A stretch of DNA of 64,000 nt, from the NCBI RefSeq assembly GCF_018130465.1, contig NZ_JAFCKJ010000014.1, forward strand, positions 62,001-126,000, read 5' to 3'. The position numbers and the translations under genes are program-made. The DNA is from Bradyrhizobium canariense (lineage in GTDB: Bacteria; Pseudomonadota; Alphaproteobacteria; Rhizobiales; Xanthobacteraceae). Shown in pieces: positions 9,117 through 17,080 of the stretch (its first letter is position 1; the number at the start of each line of letters is the position of its first letter). The notes beneath the pieces were generated by a model, which worked only from the letters and a program-made list of their open reading frames with translations, did not search any database and had not been told where the DNA came from.

Positions 9117-9214
9117 CGAAATCACCGTGTGAAAGGGAGGCTGAAATGCCCCAAGCCTAACACGGACGCACCCCGCACGTCAGGGATGTATTCCGGCGGC
9201 CCGGCCCGCCGGTT

Positions 9215-10087
9215 CTAGAAGCGTCGATTGACCACGAACACCGCGGCCGCGCACATCGTCATGCCGGCGATCGCCAGCGCATCGAGCTCTTCTCCGAACA
9301 GCAGATAAGCCATTAGCGCCGTCACGGCGGGCACCAGATAGAACAGGCTTGCAACAGACGTGGCGGCGGCATGGCGGATCAGCCAGTACAGCAGGCCGAT
9401 CGACCCGATCGAGAGCGCCACGGCGAGCCAGGCCAGCGCGAGCATGAACTCCCGCGTCCAGTGCACCACGCGGTCCTCGAACAGGAAGGCGCCGATCGCG
9501 AAGAAGATCGTGACGGACACGTACTGCACGAGATTGCCCGCGCGCCAGTCGATGTGGTTGCAGTAGCGGCGCTGATAGAGCGTGCCGAGCGTGATGCTGA
9601 TCAGCGAGACCACCGAGGCGAGCCAGCCGAGCCCGGCTTCGCCGGTCATGGGACGGCCGTGCAGGATCAGCACCACGCCGCCGAGGCCAAGCACGAGCCC
9701 CGCCCATTGCACCGGCGTCACCTTCTCCCCGAGCCAGCGGTTGGCGATGGTCGAGGTCAGGATCGGCTGAAGGCCCGGAATGAGCGCGGAGAGCCCGGCC
9801 GGAATCGAATGCGCGATCGCGATTGCGGTGCCGCCGAGATAGAAGCCATGGACGAGGATGCCGGCGACTGCGCTGTGCGCGATGCCGATACGGTCCGGCC
9901 ATTTCGGTCGCGCAACGCCAGCGATGATCGCCATCAGACCGACCACGAACGCCATGCGGATGGCGAGGTAGGTCAAGGGATCGGCATTGTTGATGACGTA
10001 TTTGGTGCCGATGAAGCCGGTGCTCCAGAGCAGGACGAACAGGATCGGCGCGGCGCGGGCGGCCAGGGCTTCTTGATTATGGTTCAT
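9215..10087 (-). CDS. DMT-family (EamA) inner-membrane transporter
   Basis: This 290-residue protein is almost entirely hydrophobic, with two repeats of about five helices as in EamA drug/metabolite transporters. LLWSTGFIGTKYVI near the start and SLFYLVPAVTALMAYLLFGEEL near the end are the conserved helix-1 and helix-9/10 segments of the two repeats. It probably exports a small metabolite or amino acid; the substrate is unknown. GAGGG lies 6 bases before the chosen ATG; an ATG 18 codons upstream would add a non-hydrophobic leader. Confidence 0.85.
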   Translation of the reverse strand: MNHNQEALAARAAPILFVLLWSTGFIGTKYVINNADPLTYLAIRMAFVVGLMAIIAGVARPKWPDRIGIAHSAVAGILVHGFYLGGTAIAIAHSIPAGLSALIPGLQPILTSTIANRWLGEKVTPVQWAGLVLGLGGVVLILHGRPMTGEAGLGWLASVVSLISITLGTLYQRRYCNHIDWRAGNLVQYVSVTIFFAIGAFLFEDRVVHWTREFMLALAWLAVALSIGSIGLLYWLIRHAAATSVASLFYLVPAVTALMAYLLFGEELDALAIAGMTMCAAAVFVVNRRF

Positions 10088-10189
10088 TGCCGCCCTCATT
10101 GCCCCACCGGGGGCCAATGCGGCAATGCGAATTTCGGCCAATTTCGTCCGGACGATGCTGCGCTGCGACGGACGGGACGGCTCAGCCGC

Positions 10190-10636
10190 TCACCATTCTT
10201 CCGGACAGGGATCGATGATCTTCCAGAGCTCGACGCCGTTCTTGATCTTTTTCATGTCGGTGGTGAGCCCGCCATTGCGGCGGATCCAGTCCTTCACCGT
10301 GTCGGGGTAATAGGCCATCAGGTCGGACGTCCCCTCCGCGCTGGTGACCTTGATGCCGAAGGTGAAGGCCTTGTCGTAGTAGGCCTGGTGGAAGCCGAGG
10401 CTGGCGCGCGGCGTCACGCAGATCTTGTTCATCGGCACGATGCCGAGCACCAGGGTGCAGGCCGAGTTGCAGATGCCGTCAATGATGACGCGCTCGCCCT
10501 TCTCGCGGACGCGCTTGTACTTGACCTTGTACTCCTCGACATAGCCGCCGTGGTCACGGGTGATGTGCAGCTCGGCCCGCGCCGGCGTGGCGGCGACGAC
10601 CGAGAGCAACAGCAGGCTCAGAAGCGTGATGCGCAT
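10190..10636 (-). CDS. Small exported ClpP/crotonase-fold-like protein
   Basis: This 148-residue protein has a clear signal peptide (LLSLLLLSVVAATPARA, cleavage near residue 21). The core has GERVIIDGICNSACTLVLG followed by ASLGFHQAY, resembling the serine and histidine loops of periplasmic ClpP-like serine protease-fold proteins common in Bradyrhizobium. Whether it is catalytic is unclear: SACT could carry the nucleophile and GFHQ the base. The upstream gap holds the start of a divergent small exported protein. Confidence 0.6.
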   Translation of the reverse strand: MRITLLSLLLLSVVAATPARAELHITRDHGGYVEEYKVKYKRVREKGERVIIDGICNSACTLVLGIVPMNKICVTPRASLGFHQAYYDKAFTFGIKVTSAEGTSDLMAYYPDTVKDWIRRNGGLTTDMKKIKNGVELWKIIDPCPEEW

Positions 10637-10939
10637 GGCGAGGTGACGGCGAAAGCCTTCAGGAATGGGACCGGCCTCGGAGGACCCCCAAGACGATCCC
10701 TGGGGCCGGCAACCGGATTCTTAACCGAATTCTCTTTGGTCATACTTGTGTGGGGAATTCGTTAAGCATCCCGAAAAGGCCAAAAATGGGCAAGCCTGGA
10801 CCACATGTCCGGCAATTCTGTCACACCCACCCGGGAATCGGCAGGATTGACCCCGATTTCCGGGCGCCGCATGGGTGTTCCGGCCGCCCGAACTGGCTAT
10901 AAACGGCTGACCTATTCGTGCGGGTTCCGGAGATTCGAG

Positions 10940-11203
10940 ATGAGCAAGTTGAAGCTTGTAGCCGCGGTTGCTGTCCTTTCGGCCGCAATCCTTGCCCCTG
11001 GCCTCGCAGAGGCGCGGGGACATCACCGGTACCACCGCTATTCCACGAACCCGCTGCCCTACCCGATCAGCTATCTGCACAATTACGGCCCCGGCATCAC
11101 TCCCGGGACCTTCGCCTTTTACGACGGCCCGTCGACCAACCATTGCTACCAGAGCGCGGCCGCCTATGTCGGCCAGGACCGCCGCCGGCACCCCTGCTAC
11201 TGA
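10940..11203 (+). CDS. Small exported protein, His/Tyr-rich
   Basis: This 87-residue protein has a signal peptide (LVAAVAVLSAAILAPGLAEA). The mature part, ~62 residues, begins RGHHRYHRY and carries two Cys. GGAG lies 7 bases before the ATG. It belongs to the type of small secreted His/Tyr/Gly-rich proteins that are numerous in Bradyrhizobium; no function is known. Compare the genes at 12010 and 39463. Confidence 0.65.
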   Translation: MSKLKLVAAVAVLSAAILAPGLAEARGHHRYHRYSTNPLPYPISYLHNYGPGITPGTFAFYDGPSTNHCYQSAAAYVGQDRRRHPCY

Positions 11204-11232
11204 GGGGCGCAGGCGCGTCCTCTGCGGGGCCG

Positions 11233-11694
11233 CTATTTGGCGGCGCCCGACTGCAGCAATTGCTTCTCGATCTCGTAGACCGGCAGTTTGACGAGGTCCT
11301 TGCCGACCTCGCCCTGGAGTGCCTTGCGCACCACATCCGAATAGTCGGCGCGGATCATCCCGAGCGCACGCGGCGAGGCCACCATGGTCAAGGCCGAGGT
11401 CTCGCCTGAGCTGACGGCGGCATCGAGCCGGCCGGCCAGGCTGCGCAGGAAGGCGCGCTCGGCCTCGTCGTGCCAATCAGTCTGCTCCACCGAGCTGCGC
11501 GCGCTGCCGGCCGCGCCATGGAGCCTGCCCGGCGCGTCGGTCCCTTGCGCACCGGTCGAGGGATTGGGCTGCTCGTGCACCTCCTTGGTATGGAGGTTCG
11601 GAAACATCTCGTCGCCGAGGTTTTCCAGAATGAGCGCCTTGCGCCCGTCGCACACGACCAGCCAGTCACCCTTGTCGATTCTCATTTTGTCCAT
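11233..11694 (-). CDS. Host attachment family protein
   Basis: This 153-residue cytosolic protein matches the pattern of the host-attachment family, whose founding member is linked to plant-cell attachment in Agrobacterium: KGDWLVVCDGRKALILENLGDE at the start, a variable middle, then DAAVSSGETSALTMVASPRALGMIR and a closing LVKLPVYEIEK. These proteins resemble the archaeal/eukaryotic release factor 1 central fold, so the attachment role may be indirect. GGAG lies 7 bases before the chosen ATG; an ORF extension of 20 codons upstream lacks support. Confidence 0.75.
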   Translation of the reverse strand: MDKMRIDKGDWLVVCDGRKALILENLGDEMFPNLHTKEVHEQPNPSTGAQGTDAPGRLHGAAGSARSSVEQTDWHDEAERAFLRSLAGRLDAAVSSGETSALTMVASPRALGMIRADYSDVVRKALQGEVGKDLVKLPVYEIEKQLLQSGAAK

Positions 11695-12009
11695 TGCACA
11701 GCTCCAAAGCGACCTCGCGAGCCTGCTCTTCGAATTGCCCGAAGGGCCGGCCATGACGACGAGCTTAGGGACGAAGCCGCACCGGTGAATTGCGCGGGAT
11801 CAAGGACGGCGGCGATGTCCTGCGCGGCAACGCCGACGCAAGCGCAGCATTGGTCAGGAGCTCAAACCTGGGATAGTCTGGTGGAGCTAAAGGTCAGGCC
11901 TGCGGCGGGCTGGCTGAAGATTTGTTCATCAGCATTACATTTCGGTACCGCCACAATTTGATCAGAACAAACTTCGATATCCTGTATTGCGTAAGCGGAG
12001 GAAGACATC
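11695..12009. other. Intergenic region, no gene recognised
   Basis: About 315 bases between a divergent pair of genes. The last ~90 bases are AT-richer (TTACATTTCGGTACC and AATTTGATCAGAACAAAC) and should hold the promoter of the small exported protein gene at 12010. No convincing hairpin or short ORF was found. Confidence 0.4.
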
Positions 12010-12282
12010 ATGAAGCTTAGAATTGGCCTCGTCGCCGCGTCCCTGTTGGGTGCGTTGGTCGCATCACCGGCGGCGTCTGCCATGCCCATCGCGCCTGCTC
12101 CTGCGACGCCGCAGGTTTCCGACGTCGAGCAGGTCCGCATGGTCTGTGACGCCTGGGGACGCTGTTTCTGGCGCCCGAACTACTATGGATACTACGCGCC
12201 GCGGCCCTACTACGGTCCCCGATATGCACCGCGCTTTTATGGTGGCCCGCGCTACTACGGACCCCGCTATCGCCGCTGGTGA
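12010..12282 (+). CDS. Small exported Tyr/Gly/Pro/Arg-rich protein
   Basis: This 90-residue protein has a signal peptide (VAASLLGALVASPAASA) and a mature segment with one Cys pair (VCDAWGRCFW) followed by repeats of the type YYGPRYAPRFYGGPRYYGP. GCGGAGG precedes the ATG. A low-complexity aromatic/Arg tail suggests an envelope-associated or disordered protein; the function is unknown. A strong terminator follows immediately. Confidence 0.7.
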   Translation: MKLRIGLVAASLLGALVASPAASAMPIAPAPATPQVSDVEQVRMVCDAWGRCFWRPNYYGYYAPRPYYGPRYAPRFYGGPRYYGPRYRRW

Positions 12283-12286
12283 TTCC

Positions 12287-12315
12287 AAAGGGGCCTCCGG
12301 GCCCCTTTGCTTTTT
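12287..12315 (+). terminator. Intrinsic terminator
   Basis: AAAGGGGCC (12287-12295) and GGCCCCTTT (12300-12308) form a 9-bp stem with a TCCG loop, followed by GCTTTTT. It ends the transcript of the small exported protein gene. Confidence 0.85.
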
Positions 12316-12411
12316 GCGAGATCAAGGATTTCGCGGCCGCCGTTGGCCTGGAGTCATTCCAAAACTGATCTAGATCAAAGACGAAATCTGCCACGCCGTC
12401 ATTCTGCGACG

Positions 12412-12585
12412 ATGGTCGATTTGATCGTGTTTCGATGCCCTCAGACGGGCATGAATGTGCAGACGCATCTTGAGAAGCAACAGAGACAGGAGGGACGGAG
12501 CTTTGCCTCCTTCGCCTGTCCAGCCTGTACGCGGCTCCATTTCATCGACCTCGCCTCCGGCCAGCCGATGAGCCGAGAACGATGA
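12412..12585 (+). CDS. Small zinc-ribbon-like hypothetical protein
   Basis: This 57-residue protein starts MVDLIVFRCPQTGMNVQ and has one Cys there and a CPAC later (FACPACTRLHFID). The layout would fit a short treble-cleft or zinc-ribbon domain, although the first knuckle has only one Cys. Upstream in-frame sequence exists but overlaps the terminator region, so the ATG at 12412 is the likely start despite a weak ribosome-binding site. Similar small proteins are common in the genus. Confidence 0.5.
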   Translation: MVDLIVFRCPQTGMNVQTHLEKQQRQEGRSFASFACPACTRLHFIDLASGQPMSRER

Positions 12586-12712
12586 GCCGAGACCGTTGAC
12601 GACGGCATCGATCCGCCAGGCTTCATGCCATGATGTCCGCAATACTACGGCCCGGAATTCGGTTTACTGAGGCGCGATGTTTCGCCATTGATGGCGATGT
12701 ACCGACGTTCAT

Positions 12713-13711
12713 TTGATTGTCATATTGCGGCAGCCGGCCACGCGCATGTTGTTCGACGCCCTCGCCCCATCCTCGGCGCTTCAATTGATCGGCTTTGCCG
12801 ACGTCGATGCGTTTCGGCCGATCGAGTCGATGGAGGATGCGAGAAGCATTCCGCTCGACGTCCAGAACTTCGCAGCGGCTCGCGCTGTCGTCTCCCTGCC
12901 CGGCTGCCGCGTCGTCATGATGCGCTCGTTCGCGCGCATCCTCGACGCCGCCTATCGGATGCCCGGCGGGATGGTGATCCTGCCCATGACGGACGACCTT
13001 CAGGTCAATTCCAAGGGCATGGATCTCGACGCGCGTTTCTTCATGGCGCTCCGCGGCAACGATGAATGCCATTTCGTCGAGCCCCGGACCAATCATCATG
13101 CGATGATCATCTTCTCAGCCGGCGTGAGAGACCGAGGCTGGTTCGATCAGGCGGACGATTTGCGGGCCTATGGCGCGAACCGCCCCGCTTTGCTCCACAC
13201 ACGGCAGCTCCTGCTCGACATTTTGCGAACCGCGTCGGTGCAGCCGGTCCTGTTCGAAACCACCGAGGTCGCCGCCCATCTCCAGGAAGGCCTGCTGCTC
13301 GCGCTCGACGATCTGTTTTGCATCGATCCGCTCTCAGACCGGAGTGCCTCGGTCCAGGGCGAGCGGTCGATCAAACTCGTGCAGCGGATCGACGATTACA
13401 TCGCAGCCCATCCGACTGCTCCGATCTATACAGCCGATCTCGCCAGCGAGTTTGGCGTCTCGATCCGGACGCTCGGCGGCGCCGTCAGCAAAGTGCGCGG
13501 CATGAGCCTGCATCAGTACATTCGCCTGAAAAGACTGTGGGCGACCCGGTCTCGCCTTCTCAAAGGCGGCGGCGCCACCGTCGCCACATGCGCGCGCGCC
13601 CAGGGCTTTCATCATCTGGGGGAGTTTGCCGCAGCTTACCGCGCGATCTTCCACGAAGCGCCGTCCGACACGCTGGCCAGAGGCCGGCGACCCGGTCTCC
13701 CGGCAGACTGA
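12713..13711 (+). CDS. AraC-family transcriptional regulator
   Basis: This protein of up to 332 residues has a C-terminal AraC-type DNA-binding domain at about residues 225-325: DLASEFGVSIRTLGGAVSK is the first helix-turn-helix, MSLHQYIRLKRLWATRSRLL the linker helix, and VATCARAQGFHHLGEFAAAYR the second. The N-terminal ~200 residues are an unrecognised sensing or dimerisation domain. No good ribosome-binding site is visible; the start is either TTG 12713 or ATG 12746. Its target is not obvious, and no neighbouring operon is divergent from it. A strong terminator follows at 13831. Confidence 0.8.
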   Translation: MIVILRQPATRMLFDALAPSSALQLIGFADVDAFRPIESMEDARSIPLDVQNFAAARAVVSLPGCRVVMMRSFARILDAAYRMPGGMVILPMTDDLQVNSKGMDLDARFFMALRGNDECHFVEPRTNHHAMIIFSAGVRDRGWFDQADDLRAYGANRPALLHTRQLLLDILRTASVQPVLFETTEVAAHLQEGLLLALDDLFCIDPLSDRSASVQGERSIKLVQRIDDYIAAHPTAPIYTADLASEFGVSIRTLGGAVSKVRGMSLHQYIRLKRLWATRSRLLKGGGATVATCARAQGFHHLGEFAAAYRAIFHEAPSDTLARGRRPGLPAD

Positions 13712-13830
13712 TCAGACACGGCTCTCGCCTCGCACATGTGGGGCCAGCAGCAAGGGAACCAGTTCCTTCGAACCGCATTACCCCAGTCCAGCAGCGCGCC
13801 GCCGGCCAGCCCCGGATTCGCATCGAAGCA

Positions 13831-13857
13831 CCCCGCGCCCCTACGCGCGGGGTTTTT
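13831..13857 (+). terminator. Intrinsic terminator after the AraC-type regulator
   Basis: CCCCGCGC (13831-13838) pairs with GCGCGGGG (13845-13852) over a CCCTAC loop, followed directly by TTTTT. This is a textbook factor-independent terminator. Confidence 0.9.
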
Positions 13858-13889
13858 CTCGGCGTCAACCAAATGGTTCAGGGAAAAGA

Positions 13890-14042
13890 ATGTCTATCAG
13901 CCGCAACGTATTGTTTCTGATCATCGGTGCTCTGGTCGTCACGGCGGCCGTGCTCGGCTACAATCTTTACCAGACCAAGAAGCAGCCCGATGGCCTGCAA
14001 ATCAATGTCGGTCCCAACGGGCTGAAAATCCAGGGCAAATAG
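13890..14042 (+). CDS. Small single-pass membrane protein (50 aa)
   Basis: MSISRNVLFLIIGALVVTAA begins a membrane segment of ~20 residues, followed by YQTKKQPDGLQINVGPNGLK and a stop. CAGGGA lies a few bases before the ATG. The N-terminus is likely cytoplasmic and the basic tail periplasmic, or the reverse. Similar 50-residue proteins occur widely in Bradyrhizobium. The function is unknown. Confidence 0.65.
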   Translation: MSISRNVLFLIIGALVVTAAVLGYNLYQTKKQPDGLQINVGPNGLKIQGK

Positions 14043-14280
14043 AGGCTCACGGCCTCGCCGCCAGATCCGAATTACTCTGGCCCGACAAGTGGCGCGCCAC
14101 GGCCGATGAAGATGGGCACTACGAGTTCGCGGTAGCACTATGACGCATTGCTTAATCACACGCTACCGCCGTCAATTGTGCGCAGTTGCCACCCCCACGT
14201 ACGCCCCCTCGCGCCGGCTCGGTTGGAGGCTTGTTGCAGACGTGCCAGCCAAGTGCCGTCGATAGCTAACCGTTGAGGTT

Positions 14281-14664
14281 TCAATCTTCCAAATCTGACC
14301 ACTGGGAAAGATCGTCGACCGGTCGTGGAAGCCGCCCTTCCAGCCATCTCGCCGCGTCCGATGCGGAAAAATCCGTGGACTTCGATTCAATGACCCACGA
14401 GAGAAACTGACGAGGCCCACCGTTCAGATAGGGCGCCGGGGATACGGGCATAAATACCGTAGGCAATTGCTCGTTCACAGACAGGTAGTTCAACACGCAT
14501 CCGAGCTCTTGCACGACATTCCAAGCTAAGGGGTGATCGATGTCGATTCCGAATTTCACCCACCAGAGACCATGGTCGAACCGCCCTTTCCCAATGATCC
14601 CACTGATCCCCGGAACGCGCTGGAGAAATGTCACAAGCACTTCAAGGTCGAGATCTTCCGTCAT
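14281..14664 (-). CDS. Unrecognised protein, second gene of a two-gene unit
   Basis: This 127-residue protein has no signal peptide or membrane segment. It starts MTEDLDLEVLVTFLQRVPGI and contains WWVKFGIDIDHPLAWNVVQ and LPTVFMPVSPAPYLNGGP. The acidic character and mixed alpha/beta appearance resemble small cytosolic immunity proteins of polymorphic toxin systems, but this is an impression only. It starts 7 bases past the stop of the gene at 14671, so the two are surely one operon. GC content is lower than in the chromosome around it. Confidence 0.55.
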   Translation of the reverse strand: MTEDLDLEVLVTFLQRVPGISGIIGKGRFDHGLWWVKFGIDIDHPLAWNVVQELGCVLNYLSVNEQLPTVFMPVSPAPYLNGGPRQFLSWVIESKSTDFSASDAARWLEGRLPRPVDDLSQWSDLED

Positions 14665-14670
14665 TGCGAC

Positions 14671-15186
14671 TCAACCGGGTGAAAGTGTGCCGTGACCGCA
14701 CTCGTAGCGGCCGGCCGGATCGCGAGCCCGTAACTCGGAAATCCGGTGCCACGTCGCGTCCCATGCCCCCTCCTCTGTCAAAGGAGTGCGGGCTCCATCG
14801 GCTTCGACCCTGATCACCTTCCAGATCGGAAGCTCCACGCAGGCGGCCGACTCGAAAAACGCATCCAGAAACGTCGGATACCACGCGGAGTCCATGCCCA
14901 TGCCCATGCCCTGGTATTTCTCGCCAGAGCTTACCAAACCCCAAGGGCAACGTGGCCCGAAGCCGTATTCGCAATACGCAATCTCGCCACCCGACTTCCT
15001 GTCCCGGAACACCATCCAGCATGGGTATTGCTGGCCCGGGTCACCGTAATCCCAGTTTCGAAACACCACGTGAGGATCAACGAGCATTCCTCGAACGTGC
15101 CGAACTACTCGTGCGTCCGAGACGTGCGCTAGCTCACTGTCAATCAGAGTTTCCAGCACTCTCGCGGTCACAGGCATTGGGATCAT
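14671..15186 (-). CDS. Unrecognised protein, first gene of a two-gene unit
   Basis: This 171-residue soluble protein begins MIPMPVTARVLETLIDSELA. Distinct segments are FRNWDYGDPGQQYPCWMVF, IAYCEYGFGPRCPWGLV and MGMDSAWYPTFLDAFFESA, with four Cys and many aromatic residues. An alternative ATG lies at 15177. The antisense frame of the neighbouring recombinase keeps this frame open far upstream, which is not coding. No family is recognised; pairing with the gene at 14281 and the tRNA-island setting suggest accessory function, perhaps immunity or defence. Confidence 0.55.
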   Translation of the reverse strand: MIPMPVTARVLETLIDSELAHVSDARVVRHVRGMLVDPHVVFRNWDYGDPGQQYPCWMVFRDRKSGGEIAYCEYGFGPRCPWGLVSSGEKYQGMGMGMDSAWYPTFLDAFFESAACVELPIWKVIRVEADGARTPLTEEGAWDATWHRISELRARDPAGRYECGHGTLSPG

Positions 15187-15348
15187 CCAAGGAACGCTGA
15201 AAACAGTAGCAAGTTGATACCTGCTTTCCTTTGACCGCGAATCTGATGTGCCATTTATTGTATCGTTGGCTGTAGATTGCGCAAATTCAGATGCCTCCTG
15301 TTGAGGTGGACCGGAATCAGTTGGTATAGGGTCGACATGACGCGATGA

Positions 15349-16200
15349 GAAGCGCCGGAGGCTGCCGAGTTCCAGGCGGTGCAGACGTTGCTGAAAGCGC
15401 GCAGCCCCGCAATGGGCGCGCCGCGCGTCGTCAGCGGACCCACCCTCCTTACCGGCATCTGCTTTTGCGCTGCCTGCGGCGGAGCAATGACGCTGAGGAC
15501 CGGGAAGAGTGGGAGATACAGGTATTACACCTGCTCGACCAAGGCCCGGCAGGGCGAGACCGGTTGCAAGGGCCGCACCGTTCCGATGGAAAAGCTGGAC
15601 AGCGTGGTGGCCGAGCACATCGAGCAGCGCCTTTTGCAGCCCAAACGTCTCGAGGAAGTCCTGTCGGCCGTCCTGAATCGCCGGAAGGAGCGCGCCGAGC
15701 GTCGAACGGAGCATATTGCCGAATTGCGCAAGCGTGGGGCGGAAGCAGAAGCCAAACTCAAGCGGCTGTACGACGCGATCGAAAACGGAATCGCAGACGT
15801 GTCCGACCCGATGCTCAAGGAGCGCGTGACCGAGCTTAAGGCCATCCGCGACCAGGCCCGCGCCGACGCAGAGCGGGCTGAGGATGCGCTCGATCGGGCT
15901 GGGCCGGGCATCACGCCCCAAGCGCTCAAGACCTTCGCCAGCCAGGCCCGCAGGCGCATGCGGACCGAGTCGGGCGGCTATCGCCGTGACCACCTCCGCG
16001 CGCTGGCCCAGCGCATTGAGGTGGACGCGAAAGAAGTTCGCATCATGGGATCGAAAAGCGTGCTCTTGCGCACTCTCGTCGCCGCATCGGGCGCAAAATC
16101 GGCAGGTTTTGGAGTGCCCAGTTTTGTACCGAAGTGGCGCGCTCGGAGAGATTCGAACTCCCGACCCTCGGAATCGAAATCCGATGCTCTATCCAGCTGA
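15349..16200 (+). pseudogene. C-terminal remnant of a large serine site-specific recombinase
   Basis: After a TGA at 15346 the frame reads EAAEFQAVQTLLKARSP, then LLTGICFCAACGGAM and the second zinc knuckle YYTCSTKARQGETGCKG. A long helical coiled-coil region with MEKLDSVVAEHIEQRLL and many Glu/Arg/Lys follows. This is the zinc-ribbon plus coiled-coil C-terminus of large serine recombinases. The catalytic resolvase domain and most of the recombinase domain are missing, as no related reading frame precedes it. The frame runs to 16200 through the reverse complement of the tRNA-Arg gene, so its last ~20 codons (ARRDSNSRPSE) are not meaningful protein. It is probably non-functional. Confidence 0.8.
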
Positions 16201-16211
16201 GCTACGAGCGC
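16135..16211 (-). tRNA. tRNA-Arg (anticodon TCG)
   Basis: The reverse complement folds as a full cloverleaf of 77 bases including CCA. Acceptor GCGCTCG pairs with CGAGCGC, the D arm is GTAGCTCAGCTGGATAGAGC, and anticodon stem TCGGA/TCCGA has loop TTTCGAT, giving anticodon TCG. The T arm contains GTTCGAATC, the discriminator is G and CCA is encoded. It would read CGA (and other CGN) arginine codons. Its 3' end points to the recombinase remnant, the usual geometry for integration at a tRNA 3' end. Confidence 0.97.
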
Positions 16212-16363
16212 CCTGGCCCAGGCAATGGGCCGCAACCGAGACGCCCCAGATCGCTGCTGGCGAGCCAGCAGGCCGGACGACGTTCGGATGGGTTCGAATT
16301 AGCAGAGAGGCCGGCCAATAAAAAGCCCTTCCCGCCCCGATTCGAGACGGGTCAGACCCGCCC

Positions 16364-16921
16364 TTACCAGGTGCTGTTGAAGAAGCCGAAATGCGGCTGC
16401 TGCGCCATCACCATCATCGGCCGCCCCTGCTGCGGCACCGGATGCGTTCTGGCGACCTTGCGCTTGGGCGGCTGCGCCGGGATCTGAGGGGGCTGGGCCT
16501 GAGGAAGCTGGGTCTGCGCCTGAACTTGCGCCTGAAGCTGTGCGTTGCCTTCGGTCTTCTTGACCACAGCGGCAGCGCCCTTCGCGGCCGGCGTGAATTG
16601 GGCAAACGTCTCGCGGACCCGCGCCTTGGCTGATATCTCGGCCAAAGCCGGTGACAGGCCCTCCACAGGTGGCTCCACCGGCGATTTGGGAGCCGCGACG
16701 GCAGCGATCTTCACCGCAGGGGCGGCAAGCGTCGGCTGACTGGTGTCGAGCACAACGCGCTCCGGCAGGTGGCGATCGGACCGGATCCGGATCAACGGCT
16801 GCTCGTTGCTTGCGGTTGCGACAGCCTGCGCCACAGGTGACGCCGGCAGAACGTAGTTCACCGCGAACAGCAGTGCGAGCAAGGCTCCACCGACAAAAAT
16901 GAAATACCGAAAGATGGGCAT
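16364..16921 (-). CDS. Membrane-anchored hypothetical protein, Gln/Pro/Ala-rich
   Basis: This 185-residue protein has an N-terminal membrane anchor (YFIFVGGALLALLFAVNYVL). A low-complexity periplasmic region rich in Ala, Pro and Val follows, then a Gln-rich run (QLQAQVQAQTQLPQAQPPQ) and a basic segment KRKVARTHPVPQQG. The composition indicates a disordered envelope protein. No enzymatic motif is present. It is typical of many Bradyrhizobium hypotheticals and stands alone. Confidence 0.6.
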   Translation of the reverse strand: MPIFRYFIFVGGALLALLFAVNYVLPASPVAQAVATASNEQPLIRIRSDRHLPERVVLDTSQPTLAAPAVKIAAVAAPKSPVEPPVEGLSPALAEISAKARVRETFAQFTPAAKGAAAVVKKTEGNAQLQAQVQAQTQLPQAQPPQIPAQPPKRKVARTHPVPQQGRPMMVMAQQPHFGFFNSTW

Positions 16922-17080
16922 TGGCCGCGCTCCGCCCCCCGCATCCCCGCGTGGGCTCTCCGCCTTAACAGGCGATCATTTAATTGGTTCCTGGCCCAGC
17001 CGTTCGGTTCAAATGGCGACGCCAAGTTTTTGGCCAAGTCCCCAGGACAGTAACTTTTCCGCTACCGGAAAATGCCGCCC

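Larger units (their letters stand above)
14150..16134. mobile_element. Putative decayed genomic island next to tRNA-Arg
   Basis: This segment adjoins the 3' end of the tRNA-Arg gene. It contains a recombinase remnant nearest the tRNA and two unrecognised genes, and it is clearly poorer in GC: my hand count for 14341-14580 is 130 of 240 (54%), against 60-75% in nearby lines. The left limit near 14150 is only a guess from composition. I searched by eye for a second copy of the tRNA 3' end to the left and did not find one. Confidence 0.45.

Noticed and set aside
14150-14280. Left attachment-site copy of the tRNA-Arg 3' end
   Set aside because: No match to TGGCGCGCTCGGAGAGATTC was found here by eye; the left boundary stays undefined.
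14671-15993. 440-codon minus-strand frame starting inside the recombinase remnant
   Set aside because: Only the part from 15186 down has gene-like content; the upstream part is antisense to the recombinase.
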